DNA of 64,000 nt from Paucibacter sp. DJ2R-2 (GTDB lineage: Bacteria; Pseudomonadota; Gammaproteobacteria; Burkholderiales; Burkholderiaceae_C), in contig NZ_JAJIRT010000004.1 in NCBI RefSeq assembly GCF_025717675.1, forward strand, positions 310,001-374,000, read 5' to 3'. The notes under the pieces were generated by a model. It was given only the letters and a program-made list of their open reading frames with translations. It was not told the DNA's origin and ran no database searches. The position numbers and the translations under genes were made by a program. This document shows, piece by piece, positions 8,421-15,990 of the stretch; the first letter of the stretch is position 1; every line of letters begins with the position of its first letter.

Positions 8421-10049
8421 ATGGCCACACTCGTGCACCGCGCGGCCTCCCTGCTGAGCGCGCTGCTGCTGAGCTTGCTGATGCTGCTACCGACGCCGCC
8501 CGCGCAGGCACTGACGCTGGCGCATGCGCGCGCCATGGCCAGCGACGAAGACAGCGAGGCCCGCATCGCCGCGCTGCATGCCGCCTTGCTCGCCGCCGCG
8601 CAAGCACCCGACCCACGCCTGCAGGCCTTCATCCAGGCCCTGGCCGCCGAGCAACTGAAGACCAGCGGCACGCGCCTGCTGATCCTGCACGCCGATGGCA
8701 GCGCTGAGGACGCCCTGAGCGGCGCCCCGCTCAGCCCGGTGCCGCAAGACCTGGCCGAGGTGATGATCAACAACCGCCTGCGCGGCGAGTTGGATCAAGC
8801 CCTGGCCGCGCTGCAATTGTTCAGCGCCAAGCCTGCCGAACGCCTGGCCGCCGCTCAGGCCCTGCAACAGAATGCCAGCGAGCAGCAGCTGCCCTTGCTG
8901 GACCGCGCGCTGGCCCGCGAGAGCCATGAAGACGTGCTGGCCGAACTGAGCCTGGCGCGCGCTGCCGCCTTGGCCGGCAGCAGCGACCCGAGCCTGCGTC
9001 TCCAAGCTGCGCGCGAGCTGGGCCGCTCAAACCGGCCCGCCACCCAGCTGCTGATCAACCAGCGCCTGGCCGAGGAGACCGACCCCAATGTCAAAAGCGC
9101 GCTGGCCGCCTCGCTGCGCAAGCTGGAGTCCAGCCTGGCCTGGGGCGAGCGCCTGGGCGAGCTGTTCACCGGCCTGAGCCTGGGCAGCATCCTGCTGCTG
9201 GTGGCCTTGGGCCTGGCCATCACCTACGGGCTGATGGGCGTGATCAATATGGCCCATGGCGAGCTGATGATGATGGGCGCTTACGCCACCTATCTGGTGC
9301 AGCTGGCCTTCCGCCAGTGGCTGCCTGCCGCTGCGTTTGACTATTACTTGCTGGCCGCCCTGCCGGCCGCCTTTCTGGCCGCGGCGGCCGTCGGCGCGCT
9401 GATGGAGCGCCTGGTGTTGCGCTGGCTCTACGGCCGGCCGCTGGAAACCTTGCTGGCCACCTGGGGCATCAGCCTGGTGCTGATGCAGGCGGTGCGCAGC
9501 CTCTTCGGCGCGCAGAACGTCAGCGTCGAGAACCCGGCCTGGATGAGCGGCGGCCTGCAGCTGCTGCCCTCGCTGTCCCTGCCCTGGAACCGGCTGCTGA
9601 TCATGGGCTTCGCCCTGGCGGTGCTGGCCGGCATGAGCCTGCTGCTGCGACGCACCCGCCTGGGTCTGTTCGTGCGCGGCGTGACGCAGAACCGCGCCAT
9701 GGCCTCCTGCATGGGCGTCAACACCGCCCGCACCGACACCTACGCCTTCGCCCTGGGTTCGGGCATCGCCGGCCTGGCCGGCTGCGCGCTGAGCCAGATC
9801 GGCAATGTCGGCCCCGATCTGGGCCAGAGCTATATCGTCGACGCCTTCATGGTGGTGGTGCTGGGCGGCGTCGGCCAACTGGCCGGCACGGTCTACGCCG
9901 CCCTCGGCCTGGGCCTGGGCAACAAGCTGCTGGAAGGCATGGTCGGCGCGGTGCTGGCCAAGATCGCCTTGCTGGTGTTCATCATCGTCTTCATCCAGAA
10001 GCGGCCGCAGGGCATCTTCGCGATGAAGGGTCGGGTGGTGGAGGCTTGA
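8421..10049 (+). CDS. urtB: Urea ABC transporter permease UrtB
   Basis: A 542-residue inner-membrane subunit. The ATG at 8421 follows CGGAG (8411-8415); an in-frame TTG at 8403 is less likely. After a signal-like helix there is a ~210-residue extracytoplasmic helical region made of LxALxxALAR-type repeats, which is characteristic of long UrtB proteins. The branched-chain-type permease domain starts near residue 245 (LGSILLLVALGLAITYGLMG, then VINMAHGE). The family signature GGVGQLAGTVYAALGLG is near the end. It partners with UrtC to form the membrane channel for urea. Confidence 0.93.
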   Translation: MATLVHRAASLLSALLLSLLMLLPTPPAQALTLAHARAMASDEDSEARIAALHAALLAAAQAPDPRLQAFIQALAAEQLKTSGTRLLILHADGSAEDALSGAPLSPVPQDLAEVMINNRLRGELDQALAALQLFSAKPAERLAAAQALQQNASEQQLPLLDRALARESHEDVLAELSLARAAALAGSSDPSLRLQAARELGRSNRPATQLLINQRLAEETDPNVKSALAASLRKLESSLAWGERLGELFTGLSLGSILLLVALGLAITYGLMGVINMAHGELMMMGAYATYLVQLAFRQWLPAAAFDYYLLAALPAAFLAAAAVGALMERLVLRWLYGRPLETLLATWGISLVLMQAVRSLFGAQNVSVENPAWMSGGLQLLPSLSLPWNRLLIMGFALAVLAGMSLLLRRTRLGLFVRGVTQNRAMASCMGVNTARTDTYAFALGSGIAGLAGCALSQIGNVGPDLGQSYIVDAFMVVVLGGVGQLAGTVYAALGLGLGNKLLEGMVGAVLAKIALLVFIIVFIQKRPQGIFAMKGRVVEA

Positions 10050-10111
10050 ATGGGGCTGCTTTTGGCTTCTTCGAGTCTGTGCGTGGGAAGCGGACTCCGG
10101 CCGAGTGCCTC

Positions 10112-10344
10112 CGCTCATGTCCCCCGGGCGGGGCTGCGCCCTGCCCTCCTCCTGATGCCAGTCTCTTTCGCTTCGACACCCGACCGAAGCCCGCTTCCTG
10201 CCAACGATGGGCGTTCGCGGTGCATGGGTGGTGGGCTGCCCGAAAGGAAGGGTGGCTGGGTGCTCTGTGGAGCGAAGTCAAGGGGGAGGCACGGGCGCAG
10301 CCCGGGCCGGAGGACATGAGCGCAACAGAGCGCCCAGCCACCCT
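10112..10344. repeat. Nested inverted repeats inside the urt operon
   Basis: The 343-base gap between urtB and urtC holds two overlapping dyads. In the first, the segment near 10112-10152 (GCTCATGTCC-CCCGGGC...GGGCTGCGCCC) is mirrored by the segment near 10283-10325. In the second, AGGGTGGCTGGGTGCTCTG at 10249-10267 pairs with 10326-10344 with one mismatch over 19 bases. No coding frame is convincing. The arrangement looks like an inserted intergenic element that transcripts of the operon must read through. Confidence 0.65.
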
Positions 10345-10392
10345 GACCACCCGAACCGAACAAGACCCCACTCAAGCGAGCCGCCAAAGACC

Positions 10393-11490
10393 ATGAAGCC
10401 CCAATCCTTCCTCAGCCCCCGCGCCTGGCTGCTCGTTGCCTGCGCACTGCTGCTGATCTGCGTGCTGGCGCCGGTGCTGAACCTGTGGGTGCCCGAGGGT
10501 CAGGTCTTGCATCTGAGCGACTACGGCGTGGCCTTGCTGGGCAAGTTCATGTGCTACGCCATCTGCGCCCTGGCCATGGACCTGATCTGGGGCTTTGCCG
10601 GCATCCTCTCGTTGGGCCATGGCCTGTTCTTCGCGCTCGGTGGCTATGTGATGGGCATGCATCTGATGCGCCAGATCGGCCGCGAGGGTCAGTACCAAAG
10701 CACCTTGCCCGACTTCATGGTCTTCCTCGACTGGAAGACGCTGCCGTGGCATTGGCAGCTCAGCGACAGCTTTCTCGCCACCCTGGTGCTGGTGCTGGCG
10801 GTGCCGGGTGGCCTGGCCTTTTTGTTCGGCTACTTCGCCTTTCGCTCGCGCATCAAGGGCGTGTACTTCTCCATCATCACCCAGGCCCTGACCTACGCCG
10901 CCATGCTGCTGTTCTTCCGGAATGAGACGGGTCTCGGCGGCAACAACGGCTTCACCGATTTCAAGCGCATCCTCGGCCAGCCCATCCACACGGCACAGAC
11001 CCGCATGGTCTTGTTCGTGCTCAGCGGCCTGGCCCTGCTCGGCTGCTATCTGCTGGCGCGCTGGCTGACGCAATCCAAATTCGGCCGCGTGCTGCAGGCC
11101 GTGCGTGACGCCGAATCTCGACTGATGTTCTGTGGCTACTCGCCCCTGCCCTACAAGCTCTGCATCTGGACCGTCTCGGCCATGATGTGCGGCCTGGCCG
11201 GCGCACTCTATGTGCCGCAGGTCGGCATCATCAACCCGAGCGAGATGAGCGTGGCCAATTCCATCGAGATCGCGGTCTGGGCCGCGGTCGGCGGGCGCGG
11301 CAGCCTGCTGGGGCCGATCGCCGGCGCCTTTGCCGTCAACGGGGCCAAGAGCTGGCTGACGGTCAGCGCGCCCGAGTTCTGGCTCTACTTCCTCGGCGCG
11401 CTCTTCATCGCCGTCACCCTCTTTCTGCCGCAGGGGCTGGCCGGACTGGTCTCCCGAATCAGCACTCAGCGAAAGGCAGGCCAGGCATGA
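10393..11490 (+). CDS. urtC: Urea ABC transporter permease UrtC
   Basis: A 365-residue polytopic subunit of the LivM type. It starts MKPQSFLSPRAWLL at the ATG after the intergenic repeat element. Conserved blocks are LAMDLIWGFAGILSLGHGLF, GIKGV-like RSRIKGVYFSIITQALTYA, NGFTDF and the C-terminal VWAAVGGRGSLLGPIAGAF. This is the second membrane subunit of the urea importer. Its stop overlaps the urtD start as ATGA (11487-11490). The distance from urtB is unusual, because urtB and urtC are normally close together. Confidence 0.94.
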   Translation: MKPQSFLSPRAWLLVACALLLICVLAPVLNLWVPEGQVLHLSDYGVALLGKFMCYAICALAMDLIWGFAGILSLGHGLFFALGGYVMGMHLMRQIGREGQYQSTLPDFMVFLDWKTLPWHWQLSDSFLATLVLVLAVPGGLAFLFGYFAFRSRIKGVYFSIITQALTYAAMLLFFRNETGLGGNNGFTDFKRILGQPIHTAQTRMVLFVLSGLALLGCYLLARWLTQSKFGRVLQAVRDAESRLMFCGYSPLPYKLCIWTVSAMMCGLAGALYVPQVGIINPSEMSVANSIEIAVWAAVGGRGSLLGPIAGAFAVNGAKSWLTVSAPEFWLYFLGALFIAVTLFLPQGLAGLVSRISTQRKAGQA

Positions 11491-12344
11491 GCCCCGATCT
11501 GCTCGAACAAGGCCAGGAACGTCTGGCCGAACAGCAAGGCAAACATGGCGGTGACCGCAGCCCCGGCTACGCCCGCCCGCACCGCGCCGGCGAGCTGGAC
11601 CTGACCCACGGCCGCATCCTCTACCTCGAAGACGTGCACGTCGCCTTCGACGGCTTCAAGGCCATCAACGGTCTGTCCCTGGACATTGCGCCGGGCGAGC
11701 TGCGCTGCATCATCGGCCCCAATGGCGCGGGCAAGACCACGATGATGGACATCATCACCGGCAAGACCCGACCCGACCGCGGCGAGGTCTTCTTCGGCGG
11801 CACCATCGACCTGCTGCGCCACAGCGAGGCCGAGATCGCCTCCATGGGCTTGTGCCGCAAATTCCAGAAGCCCACGGTGTTCGAGGCGCTGAGCGTGTTC
11901 GAGAACCTGGAGCTGGCCCTGCAAGGCCCGCGCGGCGTGGCGGCGGCGCTGTGGCACCGGCTCAGCGGCGCGCAGCGTGATCGCCTGGCCGAGGTGCTGG
12001 AGCTGATCCAGCTGCAGGCCGAGGCGCAGCGCCCGGCCGGCTTGCTCAGCCACGGCCAGAAGCAATGGCTGGAGATTGGCATGCTCTTGATCCAGGAGCC
12101 CAAGCTGCTGCTGCTCGACGAGCCCGTGGCCGGCATGACCGACCAGGAAACCGAGCGCACGGCCGAGCTTTTTCTGCAGCTGAAGGGCCGGCACAGCCTG
12201 ATCGTGGTCGAGCACGACATGGGCTTCATCGCCCGTCTGGGCGGCACCGTCACCGTGCTCTGCGAAGGCCGCGTGCTGGCCCAGGGCCCGCTGTCCCAGG
12301 TGCAGGCCGACGAACGCGTGATCGAGGTCTACCTCGGACGTTGA
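11487..12344 (+). CDS. urtD: Urea ABC transporter ATPase UrtD
   Basis: A 285-residue cytoplasmic ATPase. Walker A GPNGAGKT begins at residue 77, the signature region is LLSHGQKQWLEIGMLL (Q-loop kept as CRKFQKP), and Walker B LLLLDEP has D211/E212. SHGQKQWLEIG, in place of the common LSGGQ, is normal for UrtD. The N-terminal 40 residues are polar and poorly conserved. The gene overlaps urtC by four bases, and about 50 bases separate it from urtE. Confidence 0.95.
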   Translation: MSPDLLEQGQERLAEQQGKHGGDRSPGYARPHRAGELDLTHGRILYLEDVHVAFDGFKAINGLSLDIAPGELRCIIGPNGAGKTTMMDIITGKTRPDRGEVFFGGTIDLLRHSEAEIASMGLCRKFQKPTVFEALSVFENLELALQGPRGVAAALWHRLSGAQRDRLAEVLELIQLQAEAQRPAGLLSHGQKQWLEIGMLLIQEPKLLLLDEPVAGMTDQETERTAELFLQLKGRHSLIVVEHDMGFIARLGGTVTVLCEGRVLAQGPLSQVQADERVIEVYLGR

Positions 12345-12393
12345 GCGGCATGCAAATCAGTTACTTCAATCCATCTTCATCCTTCTGCCTGCC

Positions 12394-13107
12394 ATGCTGA
12401 TCGCCCAGAACCTCCAGCAGTACTACGGCGGCTCGCACATCCTGCGCGATGTCTCGCTGCGCGTGCAGCCCGGCCGCATCACCGTGCTGCTGGGCCGCAA
12501 CGGCGTCGGCAAGACCACCTTGCTCAAGTCGCTGATGGGCCTGGTGCCGGTGAAAAGCGGCGAGGTCCGGCTCAACGGTCAGGACATCACGCGCGCCAAA
12601 CCCTTCGAGCGCGCCCGCGCCGGCATCGGCTATGTGCCGCAGGGCCGCGAGATCTTCGGCCGCCTGACCGTGGCCGAGAACCTGGCCCTGGGCCTGGCCA
12701 CGCGGCCGGCCGGCACCCCCATCCCGCCCGAGCTGTTCGAGCTCTTCCCGGTGCTGCAGCAGATGCTGCAACGGCGCGGCGGCGATCTCTCGGGCGGCCA
12801 ACAGCAGCAGCTGGCCATCGCCCGTGCGCTGGCGGCCGGGCCGCGCCTGCTGATCCTGGACGAGCCCACCGAAGGCATCCAGCCCAACATCATCCAGGAC
12901 ATCGGTCGCGTCATCCGCCGCCTGGCGGAGCGCGGCCTGGCGGCCAATGGCGGCCAGCCCATGGCCGTGCTGCTGTGCGAGCAGTACTACGACTTCGCCG
13001 AGGAATTGGCCGACGACTACTTGGTGCTGGAGCGCGGCGCCGTCATCTCGGCCGGCAGCCGCTCAGAAATGGTCAGCCGCGGCGTGCGCCAGCTGGTCTC
13101 GATCTGA
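12394..13107 (+). CDS. urtE: Urea ABC transporter ATPase UrtE
   Basis: A 237-residue ATPase of the LivF type. Walker A GRNGVGKT starts at residue 34, the signature is DLSGGQQQQLAIARAL, and Walker B is LLILDEPTEGIQPNIIQDIG, typical of UrtE. It completes the five-gene importer. Its stop is only 19 bases from the stop of the convergent solute-binding protein gene, so the urt transcript is not followed by urease structural genes as it is in many relatives. Confidence 0.95.
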   Translation: MLIAQNLQQYYGGSHILRDVSLRVQPGRITVLLGRNGVGKTTLLKSLMGLVPVKSGEVRLNGQDITRAKPFERARAGIGYVPQGREIFGRLTVAENLALGLATRPAGTPIPPELFELFPVLQQMLQRRGGDLSGGQQQQLAIARALAAGPRLLILDEPTEGIQPNIIQDIGRVIRRLAERGLAANGGQPMAVLLCEQYYDFAEELADDYLVLERGAVISAGSRSEMVSRGVRQLVSI

Positions 13108-13126
13108 GCGACGCCCGCAAAGCGGC

Positions 13127-14074
13127 TCAGGGCCGCGGACCGGGCGCATTGGCGCGCGAGGGCGAGGGCAGCCACTCACGATAGAAGCCCTCGATGCGTG
13201 GCCCCTGCTTGCGGATCACCGCATTGATACCCTCGATGGCCCGGGCGCCCAAGGCCGAGCGCGAACAGCCCACATGCAAGGTGGTGGCCGCATCGGCATC
13301 GCGCAGGGGCAGCAGGCGCAGCTCGCTGCTTGGAAGACCCAGCTCGCGGGCGGCAAAGCTGAGCTCGGTGGGGAAGGCAATGATGGCATCGACCTTGTCG
13401 TCCATCAGCATGCGCAGCAGGCCCGAGACGCTGGGGTTGCCGTGGCGCACGCTCAGGCGGGCGCCGGTGGGCAGGTTCTTGATCATGTGGTCGTAGCGCA
13501 AGCCCAGCGAGCGCCCGCCGGCCACACCGACCCGCCAGCCCTCTTGCGGCAGATGGCCAGGCGGCACCCCCTGCAAGAGCTCGGCCAGGTCCACCCGACC
13601 CTGGGCATCGAGCGCCAGCCGCAAGCGGCCCGCGCGTTCACGCTGCAAGGTGACCAGCTGGTAAGGCAAGGCGGTCAAATAGGGCTCGCTGTAATGCACG
13701 AAGGCCTCGCGCTCGGGCAGACGCAAGAAGGCCGCCACACAGACATTGGGCTTGTTGCGCAGCTCCACCGCGGCGCGGGCGTAGTTCCCGTCCAGCACCT
13801 GGTGCTGCAGCTCGGGCAGGCCGGCCTGGAACAGCAGCAAGGCCTTGTCGACAAAGCCCAGACCCTGGCCCAAGCCTTGCAGGATGGCCGTGGGTGGGGA
13901 ATGCACCATGACCCAAAGCAGGGTCTCTTTCTCGGCCGCAGGGCTGGGCGCTGCCGCGGACAGCGGCGCCTGCGCCCAAGCGGCGGGCAAACCCAGCAGC
14001 GCCAGCGCAAGCCCCCAGGCGCCGGCCCGGGCCACTGGCCCTGGTCGATACCTTCCGGCCTTGTACTGCCTCAT
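13127..14074 (-). CDS. Periplasmic solute-binding protein, TIGR02285-like
   Basis: A 315-residue protein with a signal peptide (GAWGLALALLGLPAAWAQ). The fold is that of family 3 solute-binding proteins (SBP_bac_3). The block LLWVMVHSPPTAI, the acceptor segment NVCVAAFLRLPEREAFVHYS and GVAGGRSLGLRYD match the TIGR02285 group of orphan binding proteins that lack cognate permeases. It lies between urtE and ureD but has no known link to urea. It could be a sensor-like binding protein for an amino acid or a similar small molecule. Confidence 0.75.
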   Translation of the reverse strand: MRQYKAGRYRPGPVARAGAWGLALALLGLPAAWAQAPLSAAAPSPAAEKETLLWVMVHSPPTAILQGLGQGLGFVDKALLLFQAGLPELQHQVLDGNYARAAVELRNKPNVCVAAFLRLPEREAFVHYSEPYLTALPYQLVTLQRERAGRLRLALDAQGRVDLAELLQGVPPGHLPQEGWRVGVAGGRSLGLRYDHMIKNLPTGARLSVRHGNPSVSGLLRMLMDDKVDAIIAFPTELSFAARELGLPSSELRLLPLRDADAATTLHVGCSRSALGARAIEGINAVIRKQGPRIEGFYREWLPSPSRANAPGPRP

Positions 14075-14149
14075 CTGCTCTGGTCCACGCGCTGTACCCG
14101 CTCTCGCCCTCTTCTGGGACCAGCATACCCGAGGCCGGCGGGGCGGTTC

Positions 14150-15031
14150 TCACATCGCCCAGAGCCGCGGCGAAGCCTCGTCCAGTCCCCAGAGCTCGCG
14201 CCGCCAGGCCGCCCGGCACTGGCGCAGCAATTCGAAGGCCGGCTCGACCAGGGGCGCCAGCACGCGCAGCACCAGCAGGCGCTCCTGCGCCGCCGTCACG
14301 CCCGCGGTGTCGCGCAGCGGGTGGGCCTCGATGCAGGCGCGCACGGCCTCGAGCGCGCGCTCGCGCCGCTCGCGCGACAGCGCCTCACCGCCAGCAAACA
14401 CCAGGCTGGCCAGGCAGCGCCGCCCGGCCAGGCCCAGGGAGCCGTCCATCAGCAAGGCGTCGCTGCCGTCGATCAGACCGCGCTCCAGCCAGATGCCTGG
14501 AATCTCCAGATGCTGCTGGAACTGCCCCTCCTCGAAGGGCTGGCCGGCTTGGGGCAGGCCCAAGGCGGTGAGATCCCAGGCCATCAGCTCGGCGCCCGGC
14601 GCCAGTTCGAAGCGCGCCTCGTTGAGCGCCCGGCAGCCCGGGTAAGCCAGGGCTTCGAGCGGCAGCCATTCCAGGCGCGCGCCCGGGGCCAAGCGGGCGC
14701 GCAGGCTTTGCGTGGCCAGGGCGCCGGTGCTGCTGCGGTAAAAGCGCGTGGCACCCGGCGTGCTCAGCAAGGCATGGGCGCCCTCGCCCACGCTCAGTTC
14801 AATCTCCAAGCGGTCGCCCGCGACCAAGCCGCTGGGCGGATGGACCAGCACGTTGTGGCAGATCGCATCGCCCTCGGGGTAGAGGCTTTTCAGCACCCGC
14901 AGCGGCCCCTCGTGGCGGTGCCGCAGCAGACAGCGGCCGCCCTCCAGCCGGTAGTCCAGCGCCAGCCGGGCGCGCCAGCCCAGGCTGTCGGGCGTGCAGG
15001 GCAAGGCCTCGCCGCACTCGGGCTGAGGCAT
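14150..15031 (-). CDS. ureD: Urease accessory protein UreD
   Basis: A 293-residue nickel-insertion chaperone for urease. Recognisable blocks are GWRARLALDYRLEGGRCLLR, GPLRVLKSLYPEGDAICHNV, VHPPSGLVAGDRL, LSTPGATRFYRSS and LPLEALAYPGCRALNEARFE. I chose the ATG at 15031 because the in-frame ATG at 15079 lies inside the terminator hairpin of the upstream PEP-CTERM gene. No ureABCEFG genes are adjacent on either side. In many Burkholderiales ureD sits directly after urtE on the same strand; here it is inverted and separated by an unrelated gene. UreF and UreG partners are presumably elsewhere. Confidence 0.92.
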   Translation of the reverse strand: MPQPECGEALPCTPDSLGWRARLALDYRLEGGRCLLRHRHEGPLRVLKSLYPEGDAICHNVLVHPPSGLVAGDRLEIELSVGEGAHALLSTPGATRFYRSSTGALATQSLRARLAPGARLEWLPLEALAYPGCRALNEARFELAPGAELMAWDLTALGLPQAGQPFEEGQFQQHLEIPGIWLERGLIDGSDALLMDGSLGLAGRRCLASLVFAGGEALSRERRERALEAVRACIEAHPLRDTAGVTAAQERLLVLRVLAPLVEPAFELLRQCRAAWRRELWGLDEASPRLWAM

Positions 15032-15058
15032 GAAGAGAGTGGTCGGCTCTGGAGAATG

Positions 15059-15085
15059 AAAAACGGGGATGCGCTGCATCCCCGT
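15059..15085 (-). terminator. Intrinsic terminator after PEP-CTERM gene
   Basis: A perfect ten-base stem ACGGGGATGC / GCATCCCCGT with a three-base loop lies at 15063-15085, with an A-run on its left (plus strand). Read on the minus strand it is a textbook hairpin plus U-run located 38 bases after the stop of the PEP-CTERM gene at 15123. It also rules out a ureD start at 15079. Confidence 0.88.
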
Positions 15086-15122
15086 CAGGCTCGCAAGAAG
15101 CGGGCCAGAGTCAAGCCGACGA

Positions 15123-15806
15123 TCAGCCGCGCTGGCGGCGGCGCACCACGGCCAGCAGGCCCAGACCCAGGCCCATCAGGGCATAAGTTTCCGGCTCGGG
15201 CACTGGGGCGGTGTTGATGACGAAGGACAGGTTGTCGGCATAGCCGTCGTTGTCGCTGGAGTTCAGGCGCTCCATGGACAGGCTCAGGTTGATCGTCGTC
15301 GTGCCCACGGGCAGGAAGCCCTGGACTTCGCGGAACAGCAGGCCGGTCTGATTGCCGCGGTCGGCCGGGGTGACCGGGCCCAGGGTGGCGGAGCCGATTT
15401 CGGTGTTGGCGCCGTCCAGGAAGGACACGTAAACCAGGGCGTTGTCGCCTTGGCTGGTCCAGCCGCCCAGGTAGCCGTCGAGCTTGAAGCTGGCGGTGCC
15501 GGTGGCGATCAGGCTGCTCAGATTGCTGACGTCAAACAGCTGGAAACCTGCCGAGGCCGGCGAGGCTTGGCCGGCGAACAGGTAGCTGCCGCGGTCGACC
15601 GGGCCCGGCTGGGTGGGCAACACCCAGTTGCTGCCGTAAGCGACCGATTGAAACAGGTCGGTGCCGGCGAAGGCGGTCCAACCGGCGACGCCGCCTTCGG
15701 CATTGCCATTGACGATCAGGTTCTGGCCCAGGGAGGCGGCGTGAGCGCCGAAGCCGGCTGCGAACAGGGAAAGCGCCAGGGCGCTGCGGGTGATGAGTTG
15801 GTTCAT
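15123..15806 (-). CDS. PEP-CTERM sorting domain protein
   Basis: A 227-residue exported protein starting MNQLITRSALALSLF with a signal peptide ending AHAA. The body starts SLGQNLIVNGNAEGG, a jelly-roll-like opening common to secreted PEP-CTERM proteins. It ends in the sorting signal PVPEPETYALMGLGLG followed by a hydrophobic helix and RRRQRG. Proteins with this tail are processed by exosortase (EpsH family) and linked to exopolysaccharide surfaces; no exosortase gene is in the window. The cargo function is unknown. The gene is followed by a strong terminator. Confidence 0.85.
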   Translation of the reverse strand: MNQLITRSALALSLFAAGFGAHAASLGQNLIVNGNAEGGVAGWTAFAGTDLFQSVAYGSNWVLPTQPGPVDRGSYLFAGQASPASAGFQLFDVSNLSSLIATGTASFKLDGYLGGWTSQGDNALVYVSFLDGANTEIGSATLGPVTPADRGNQTGLLFREVQGFLPVGTTTINLSLSMERLNSSDNDGYADNLSFVINTAPVPEPETYALMGLGLGLLAVVRRRQRG

Positions 15807-15822
15807 GGGTGGGAGGTGGGTG

Positions 15823-15974
15823 GGTGAGTAAGTGAATCGTGAATGGTGAATCGTGAATCGTGAGTCGTGAGGCGGAGCTTGGGGGTGAACGGGTGAACGG
15901 GTGAAGGCGTGAATTCCGGCGGCCTCCAGCCGACACGATTCACGATTCACCATTCACCCATTCACTTGTTCACC
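15823..15974. repeat. Inverted arrays of TGAATCG-type heptamers
   Basis: The left arm 15823-15862 consists of tandem heptamers (GTGAATC/GTGAATG). The right arm 15934-15974 is its near-perfect reverse complement (CACGATTCACGATTCACC...). The 71-base centre holds more GTGAACGG units. It lies between the phospholipase gene and the downstream PEP-CTERM gene, both on the minus strand, so it would be transcribed as a large hairpin if they share a message. Confidence 0.75.
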
Positions 15975-15990
15975 CCAGCTCCTCTGCGCC

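Noticed and set aside
6993-8438. A 481-codon minus-strand frame opposite urtA
   Set aside because: Antisense shadow; UrtA is unambiguous.
15032-15079. Longer ureD start at 15079
   Set aside because: The ATG lies within the terminator hairpin of the upstream gene and adds residues not seen in UreD proteins.
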